NCBI GenBank assembly: GCA_963749875.1
Contig: CAVVOX010000004.1
Coordinates: 496,001-560,000 of the forward strand
Source of the DNA: JAHQVI01 sp963749875
Lineage (GTDB): Bacteria; Pseudomonadota; Alphaproteobacteria; Rhizobiales; Rhodomicrobiaceae
DNA length: 64,000 nucleotides
Direction of reading: 5' to 3'
Positions 59,284-64,000 of this stretch are shown piece after piece. Position numbers and translations under genes: made by a program. The notes under the pieces were generated by a model that did no database searches, was not told where the DNA came from, and worked only from the letters and a program-made list of their open reading frames with translations. Position 1 is the first letter of the stretch. Each line of letters opens with the position of its first letter.

Positions 59284-61596
59284 ATGACCGAGCTCGATAC
59301 ACATCGCAAGATCCAGATCACCAATGTCAGCCGCCGCAGCGTTCTGAAAGGGCTTGCCGCAGGCGGTGGTTTTGTCCTCGCCGTACAATTCCCCGGTGTG
59401 CGGAACGCACTTGCCGCGGGCTATCCGACGGGCGCCTCCGCCATGCCCAACGGCGTCGTTAGCGACCCGAAAGTCTTCATCTCCATCGACAAGGACGGGA
59501 CGGTCAGTATCATCGCCGCGCGTGCGGAAATGGGAACGGGCGCGGCCCGAACGGGCCTGCCGATGATCGTCGCCGACGAACTCGACGCGGATTGGGCACG
59601 GGTCAAAGTCGTGCAGGGGCCAGGCGATGAGAAAACCTATGGCAATCAGGATACGGACGGCTCGCGGAGCGTCCGGCATTTCATCCAGCCGATGCGCCAA
59701 TGCGGCGCCTCGATGCGGATGATGCTGGAAAGCGCCGCCGCGGCGAAATGGGGCGTGGATGTCGGCGAAGTCGAGGCCCAGCTCCACGAGGTCGTGCATA
59801 AGCCGAGCGGGCGCAAATTCGGCTATGGCGAGCTCGCCGAGGACGCTTCCGCCCTGCCGGTCCCCGAAGCTGAAAATGTCAAGCTGAAGGAGCAAAGCGC
59901 ATTCCGCTATATGGGCAAGGAGAAGATCCGCTTCACCGATCTCGTCGATATCACCACGGGCAAGGCGGTTTACGGACAGGACCTCATGCTGCCCGGCATG
60001 AAATTCGCCGTTGTCGCAAGACCGCCGGTGGTGGGCGGCAAGGTCGCCAGCGTCGATACGAGCGAGGCGGAGAAGGTGCCCGGCGTGGAGAAGATCGTCA
60101 TGCTGGACCCGACGCCGGCGCCGGCGAAATTCGCGCCTCTCGGCGGCGTTGCCGTTGTCGGCAAGAGCACCTGGGCGGCGCTGAAAGGGCGTGAAGCGCT
60201 CAAGATCACCTGGGATGACGGGCCGAATAAGGGGCATAATTCGGCAGATTTCCGAAAGACCTTGGAAGCAGCGGTCGAGAAGCCCGGTAAGCTGGAGCGC
60301 AATCAGGGCGATGCCGACGCCGCACTGAAATCGGCGGCAAAGGTCATCACCAGGCGGTATTACGCACCGCATCTCGCCCATGCCGCGATGGAGCCGCCTG
60401 CTGCAACGGCTCGCAGCCAAAACGGCAAGTGGGAGGTCTGGGCGCCCTTGCAGAGCCCGGGCGGGGCACGCGAAGACATCGCCAAGGCGCTCGGCGTGGA
60501 ATCCGCGGATCTAACCGTGCACAACACGCTGCTCGGCGGCGCTTTCGGCCGCAAGTCCAAATGCGATTTCGCTATCGAGGCGGCGCTCATCTCCAAGGCG
60601 ATGGACGGCGCGCCGGTCAAAGTCGTCTGGACGCGTGAGGACGACATTCGCCACGACTATTACCACACCGTGACGGCTGAACGGTTCGATGCGGGTCTTG
60701 ACGAGAATAATAAGGTGATCGCATGGCGTCACCGCAGCGCCGCGCCGACCTTCATGTCCAACTTCATACCCGATCCGAAGCATCCAAGCGGCATCGAACT
60801 GGGCATGGGCTGGGTCGATGCGCCGTTCAACGTGCCGAATATCCGTATGGAGAGCGGCGAGGCGCAGAGCCATGTGCGGATCGGCTGGTTCCGCTCGGTG
60901 AACAATGTGGTGCACGCCTGGTCGATCCAGTCCTTCATTGCGGAGCTGGCCAATGAACTTGGCCAGGACCAGAAGGAGTTCCTCCTGGAAATGATCGGGC
61001 CGGATCGCGTCGTGGACCCGCGCGAACAGACGACGACGGGGTTCTGGGACTATGGCGAGCCGTTCGAAACCTATCCGATCGAGACGGGCCGCCTGCGCCG
61101 CGTTGCGGAGCTGGCCGCCGAGAAGGCCGGATGGGGCAAGACGCTGCCCAAGGGCGAAGGGCTTGGCATTGCCGCACATCGCTCATTCGTCAGCTATATC
61201 GCCACGGTCGTGCATGTGAAAGTGGACGACAAGGGAGAGATCACCGTGCCGCGCGTCGATACGGCGATTGATTGCGGCTTCTGCGTCAATCCCGAGCGGG
61301 TGCGCTCGCAGATCGAGGGGGCGGCGATCATGGGGCTGACGCTCGCCAAATATGGTGAGATCACGCTGAAGAATGGTGCGGTGGAGCAGAGCAATTTCCA
61401 TGATTTCCCGCTCTTGCGCATCACCGAGTCGCCGGCGCAGACCAACACGCATATCGTCGAGAACCCGATCGATGTGCCGGCTGCCGGCGTCGGCGAACCG
61501 GGCATGCCGCCCTTCGCGCCCGCATTGTGCAACGCCATCTTCGCAGCGACAGGGAAACGCATCCGGCAATTGCCGATCGGCGATCAGCTTGCGTGA
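59284..61596 (+). CDS. Molybdopterin-binding subunit of xanthine dehydrogenase family (IorB-type)
   Basis: A 770-residue catalytic subunit with a twin-arginine signal (SRRSVLKGLAAGGGFVLA, about 15-33), so it is exported folded to the periplasm, probably bringing the iron-sulfur subunit with it. Molybdenum-cofactor features include QSPGGAREDIAKALG, GAFGRKSKCDFAIEAALISKA and the C-terminal GVGEPGMPPFAPALCNAIFAATG with the conserved catalytic Glu. ATG 59284 is chosen by the Tat motif; upstream codons overlap the small subunit. Substrate unknown (aldehyde or N-heterocycle). No partner cytochrome or XdhC is in the window. Confidence 0.93.
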   Translation: MTELDTHRKIQITNVSRRSVLKGLAAGGGFVLAVQFPGVRNALAAGYPTGASAMPNGVVSDPKVFISIDKDGTVSIIAARAEMGTGAARTGLPMIVADELDADWARVKVVQGPGDEKTYGNQDTDGSRSVRHFIQPMRQCGASMRMMLESAAAAKWGVDVGEVEAQLHEVVHKPSGRKFGYGELAEDASALPVPEAENVKLKEQSAFRYMGKEKIRFTDLVDITTGKAVYGQDLMLPGMKFAVVARPPVVGGKVASVDTSEAEKVPGVEKIVMLDPTPAPAKFAPLGGVAVVGKSTWAALKGREALKITWDDGPNKGHNSADFRKTLEAAVEKPGKLERNQGDADAALKSAAKVITRRYYAPHLAHAAMEPPAATARSQNGKWEVWAPLQSPGGAREDIAKALGVESADLTVHNTLLGGAFGRKSKCDFAIEAALISKAMDGAPVKVVWTREDDIRHDYYHTVTAERFDAGLDENNKVIAWRHRSAAPTFMSNFIPDPKHPSGIELGMGWVDAPFNVPNIRMESGEAQSHVRIGWFRSVNNVVHAWSIQSFIAELANELGQDQKEFLLEMIGPDRVVDPREQTTTGFWDYGEPFETYPIETGRLRRVAELAAEKAGWGKTLPKGEGLGIAAHRSFVSYIATVVHVKVDDKGEITVPRVDTAIDCGFCVNPERVRSQIEGAAIMGLTLAKYGEITLKNGAVEQSNFHDFPLLRITESPAQTNTHIVENPIDVPAAGVGEPGMPPFAPALCNAIFAATGKRIRQLPIGDQLA

Positions 61597-61702
61597 CGGG
61601 AAGACGAATTCGAGGAGGCGGGATTCGGTCCCGCCTCCTTCGTATCGAAGCGCAGTCTATCGGGGATGCGCGGCTTGCCTGATGCCTCCCTCTCCCTGTG
61701 GA

Positions 61703-61928
61703 GACCTCTGCGAAATGTAGGCCCCTTTTCTTCGTCGTCCCGGAAGCCCAAAGGGCTATCCGGACCTATTCGCAGTTCGGCAAGCACCAGGCCGGACAGA
61801 GCAGCGAGTAGGCCCCGGCTCGCGAACCTTTACGGTGAGCGACGCTTGTCTGGTCGCGATCAGCAAGACATCGCGACAAGCGCTCACCTTGGCCGGGGCG
61901 ACGCGGAGTATGTTGTTTCGCAGAAGTC
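61703..61928. repeat. Composite palindromic intergenic repeat, copy 2, with a nested insertion
   Basis: A 226-bp element bounded by inverted ends (about GACCTCTGCGAAA at 61703 and TTTCGCAGAAGTC at 61916-61928). It repeats the order seen at 6630: GGCCCC..TCGTCGTCCCGGAAGCCC, a CGCAGTTCGGCAAGCACC segment, CGAGTAGGCCCCGGCTC and CCGGGGCGACGCGG. Inside the loop of the CCCCGG/CCGGGG hairpin sits about 75 bases forming a second palindrome (GGTGAGC..GCTTGTC / GACAAGCGCTCACC). Most of the 533-base gap 61597-62129 is this element. Confidence 0.6.
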
Positions 61929-61987
61929 TCCTCAAGAGAGAGGTCATTTAGAGCGGGTTAATGTGAAATAAACGTTTCTCTCTTGAA

Positions 61988-62017
61988 GTCACCGTAACCT
62001 GGTGGTGACCTTTTTTT
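61988..62017 (+). terminator. Possible terminator after the molybdenum hydroxylase genes
   Basis: A 6-bp stem GTCACC (61988-61993) / GGTGAC (62004-62009) is followed by C and seven T residues (62011-62017). It is weak but has the expected T-tract and lies downstream of the composite repeat, before the A+T-rich promoter of the next gene. Confidence 0.5.
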
Positions 62018-62129
62018 GCTACCATTCTTTCCCAATCATGGTAATATTAATTATATGGCGTGCATATTGGCCTGACTATTGGCTCGAAGATAATCTAATC
62101 TGAAAAAATAAAACGCATGAGTTTACGAA

Positions 62130-62606
62130 ATGGGAGAACAAGCACGCAGTCGTCTACTCTATAGTTTCGGACGCGCTGGTCTGTCCGTTCCTTTTCTTCT
62201 GGTTTTTTGCGTCATGTTCAGCACTGACGTGACGGCGCAGAGCTGTCCGCAAGGAAGCTGGCTTGAGAGCGGTATCTGTCAGTGTCAGCCAAGCGATTAC
62301 CGTCCCCAGTGTGGCTGTCCGCCAGGAATGTATAACAGCGGTGATGGCAGTTGCCGCTGTTCTCAGGCGGGCTGGACCTATCGAAGCGAACTGGGACGCT
62401 GCGCACCTCCTGCCTCCAACTGCCCGCCCGCTATGTACGACGCTGGCAATGGAACGTGCCGATGCTCTAATTCAGACTGGTACTATCGTGCCGATCTCGG
62501 AACGTGCACACCACGATGCCCGCCGGGCATGACATTGGGCGCAGAGGGATCGTGTCATTGTCCGCCGGGGCGGGTCTATGACCGTGGTCTCAACCGCTGT
62601 CGATAA
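62130..62606 (+). CDS. Small exported cysteine-repeat protein
   Basis: A 158-residue protein with a signal peptide (SVPFLLVFCVMFSTDVTAQ) and a mature part with 18 cysteines arranged as tandem repeats: CPQGSW..GICQC, CGCPPGMYNSGDGSCRC..GRCAPP, CPPAMYDAGNGTCRC..GTCTPR, CPPGMTLGAEGSCHC..NRCR. The C-P-P-G-M...G-x-C-x-C unit resembles the C-terminal repeats of the large exported protein at 14019. Disulfide-rich surface or matrix protein by inference. No known family named. Confidence 0.75.
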   Translation: MGEQARSRLLYSFGRAGLSVPFLLVFCVMFSTDVTAQSCPQGSWLESGICQCQPSDYRPQCGCPPGMYNSGDGSCRCSQAGWTYRSELGRCAPPASNCPPAMYDAGNGTCRCSNSDWYYRADLGTCTPRCPPGMTLGAEGSCHCPPGRVYDRGLNRCR

Positions 62607-62698
62607 CCGCTTCGAGCCGGCTGGAGGGTATCCAAAGAATATTCGGTATGTGCCCCCATCTCTGGCGAGCCTTACTCGCGATTAAATTGGAGGATGTG

Positions 62699-63085
62699 AT
62701 GATTTCTGGTGGAAGTTCACGAGTTGCAAGGACATTGAAGGGGAGTTTGGTACTGTGCGCCAGCGTTGTCGGTCTTGCCTCGCTGGTCTCGGTGGGCACG
62801 ACACATTTCTCGGCGCCAGCCGAAGCTAGAGGATTTTGCACAGAGTACGTTTTCGGCGTTGGTAAGGCTTACACTCGTTTTCCTTGGAGGGCGCGTCGGA
62901 TTGCGACCCGCCGGGCGTATGCGGCTTGGGAACGCAACGTCAACAGGATATGCCGTGGCTTGAATTATTCCGGCCGGTGGGATTGCGCCCAAAACAGACG
63001 GCTGCGTTGCTATCGGGAGCCACGCAGAGGGCGGCTTCATGGAGTCCGTTGCCAGTTCGAGGGCCGTCCATCGCCTCTATGCTGA
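62699..63085 (+). CDS. Small exported protein with six cysteines
   Basis: ATG 62699 follows GGAGG by 5 bases and gives a 128-residue product with a signal peptide (GSLVLCASVVGLASLVSV) and a basic mature part with six cysteines (FCTEYVFGVGKAYTRFPWRARRIATRR..RICRGLNYSGRWDCAQNRRLRCYREP..RCQFEGRPSPLC). Arg-rich and disulfide-ready. Its end overlaps no other gene. Role unknown; it may act with the cysteine-repeat protein just upstream (92-base gap). Confidence 0.7.
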   Translation: MISGGSSRVARTLKGSLVLCASVVGLASLVSVGTTHFSAPAEARGFCTEYVFGVGKAYTRFPWRARRIATRRAYAAWERNVNRICRGLNYSGRWDCAQNRRLRCYREPRRGRLHGVRCQFEGRPSPLC

Positions 63086-63526
63086 TGCCGCTCAAAGTCT
63101 GAGTGCATGAATTGACGCGCTGTCTTGATTGCCCGGCGTCCAAAGGCGCCAGCGAGGCAGTGTGAAATGCATTGCCAAGTTTGAAGCCGACGCTCGCTTG
63201 CGGGCGTCTGGGGTGGTAAGTTTGCGCGTCGTCCAGCCCCAAATTCTTGTGGCAAGCCCCTCCGAAAGCTCGCATCGCGGCGTAACATAAAGAGAAGCTT
63301 AGCCCAGCCGCAACCCCAAATGCCGCTGGACTCAACGCAATCTGGTATCACTGAATAGGTGAAAATACCTTAGACCTTTTGACATAGAACTAATTAACGC
63401 GGGAGATAACTATACCCCCTCCCGGCGGGAGAGGGGGTAGAGCGAATGCTCCCGCTTCGGGTAAACACATTCTAGCGCATCCGTGGGCTGAGTTGTTTCC
63501 ATCGTCCCGCCTTAAACGACGCCGCG
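63086..63526. other. Intergenic region with a strong hairpin, before clpS
   Basis: About 440 bases between the small exported protein and clpS (opposite strand). The middle contains a perfect 9-bp hairpin TACCCCCTC (63413-63421) / GAGGGGGTA (63431-63439), which can also fold internally as CTCCCG/CGGGAG; no T-tract follows on either strand. No protein-like frame seen. A+T-richer near 63341-63410. Confidence 0.45.
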
Positions 63527-63832
63527 CTATTCCTCCGGCTCGGTGGAGAATTGCAGCGGGTATCCCTTGCGGCGGCCCGCCTCGGTCGCTCGCGTCGCCT
63601 TCGTCTCGGCGACGTCCTTCGTGTAGACGGCGACCACACATGAGCCGCGACGGTGCGCGGTGATCATCACCCGATAGGCCTGATCCTCGTTCATGTGAAA
63701 TTCCCCTTTGAGGACCGTAACGACGAACTCTCGCGGGGTGTAGTCGTCATTCACGAGGATGACCTTGTGAAGACGCGGGCGCTGGGTTTGCGGTCGAACC
63801 TTGGTGCGCGGTTTTGTCGTGATGTCACTCAT
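63527..63832 (-). CDS. clpS: ATP-dependent Clp protease adaptor ClpS
   Basis: A 101-residue adaptor: RLHKVILVNDDYTPREFVVTVL (N-degron pocket), GEFHMNEDQAYRVMITAHRRGSCVVAVYTKDVAETKATR. It delivers N-end-rule substrates to ClpAP; clpA is normally next to it but is not visible. ATG 63832 (MSDITTKPRTK) is chosen; the frame opens five codons upstream. Good length for the family. Confidence 0.95.
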   Translation of the reverse strand: MSDITTKPRTKVRPQTQRPRLHKVILVNDDYTPREFVVTVLKGEFHMNEDQAYRVMITAHRRGSCVVAVYTKDVAETKATRATEAGRRKGYPLQFSTEPEE

Positions 63833-63867
63833 GACGCGCTGCTCCAAACAACGGCACGGCCATTATC

Positions 63868-64000
63868 CTATACCTTCCCGGCCTGCGGCGCGTCCAGCCG
63901 AACGCCAATGCGGGCCAGTTCCGGCAAATCTGTATATAGGAAGCGTTTGGACCGCGCGCCCGGCTCTTCCTTAGGAAAGCCCGAGGGCGCCCTCAAATTC
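63868..64000 (-). CDS. Possible C-terminal end of a gene, 3' part
   Basis: On the minus strand a frame is open from the window edge to a TAG at 63868-63870, giving 44 codons ending RSKRFLYTDLPELARIGVRL then DAPQAGKV. Codon use looks like coding sequence for this genome. The stop is 35 bases before the clpS start on the same strand, so it would lie upstream of clpS. The product cannot be named from this tail. Confidence 0.4.
   Translation of the reverse strand, partial: NLRAPSGFPKEEPGARSKRFLYTDLPELARIGVRLDAPQAGKV

Noticed and set aside
63390..63641. 83-codon minus frame overlapping clpS
   Set aside because: Out of frame with the clearly conserved clpS and without its own signals.
1..64000. 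CRISPR arrays, rRNA or tRNA genes
   Set aside because: No regularly spaced direct repeats and no tRNA-like T-loop/acceptor combination or rRNA sequence was recognised by reading.

Overview
The window reads as chromosomal DNA of a GC-rich alphaproteobacterium, most likely of the order Hyphomicrobiales (Rhizobiales). The grounds are gene content and order: a FeuP/FeuQ-type two-component pair with a small exported protein in front, a cycHJKL-type cytochrome c maturation operon, a run rplY-pth-ychF next to prs, pgeF, midA and lgt, a UbiK-YbjN-ProC run, a DUF6111 protein, and a mesaconyl-CoA hydratase of the ethylmalonyl-CoA pathway. No rRNA, tRNA or CRISPR array was seen.

Layout. 1-10.3 kb is the right end of a prophage: tail or fibre proteins, a 1319-residue tail-tip protein of the gene-transfer-agent 'megatron' type, a DUF2793 protein, and a lysis cassette (GH108 endolysin, holin-like protein, inner-membrane spanin, nested out-of-frame lipoprotein spanin). 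An IS630-family element (IS870-like, CTAG target) and an 80-bp hairpin element sit inside it. 10.3-16.1 kb holds a SleB-like hydrolase, feuN-feuP-feuQ, a glycine-zipper lipoprotein and a large exported protein ending in cysteine repeats. 16.5-20.6 kb is ccmI-ccmE-ccmF-ccmH. 20.8-33.3 kb is mostly housekeeping: ychF, pth, rplY, prs, a lipoprotein, pgeF, midA, lgt, ubiK, ybjN, proC, cca, DUF6111 and a CoA pyrophosphatase. 33.5-40.5 kb is a MoxR/DUF58/DUF4159 operon. 40.4-47.3 kb holds mixed enzymes and a transporter, two of them frameshifted. 47.3-49.9 kb is an A+T-richer island with an unrecognised 510-residue protein and a membrane protein preceded by tiny ORFs and a hairpin. 50.0-53.4 kb has mesaconyl-CoA hydratase, a GH25 lysozyme and a frameshifted MATE exporter. 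53.5-61.6 kb is a TRAP transporter (dctPQM) divergent from a thiamine-diphosphate enzyme, followed by a two-subunit molybdenum hydroxylase. 61.6-64.0 kb has a composite palindromic repeat, two small exported cysteine-rich proteins, clpS, and the probable tail of another gene.

The most unusual signal is a set of small intergenic elements bounded by CTAG. Three (8994-9073, 23524-23601, 23615-23695) are 78-81 bp hairpins of identical architecture (10-bp outer stem, 4-nt one-sided bulge, 15-17 bp inner stem, about 24-nt loop) whose stem sequences differ but remain fully paired. A second family begins CTAGCGCAACGCG and ends TTGATCTAG. Several of these elements, and the IS, lie on the TAG stop codon of a neighbouring gene, where insertion at CTAG leaves the stop intact. 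Three conserved genes carry single-base insertions, two at what would otherwise be GANTC sites, so either sequencing error or recent decay needs separating.
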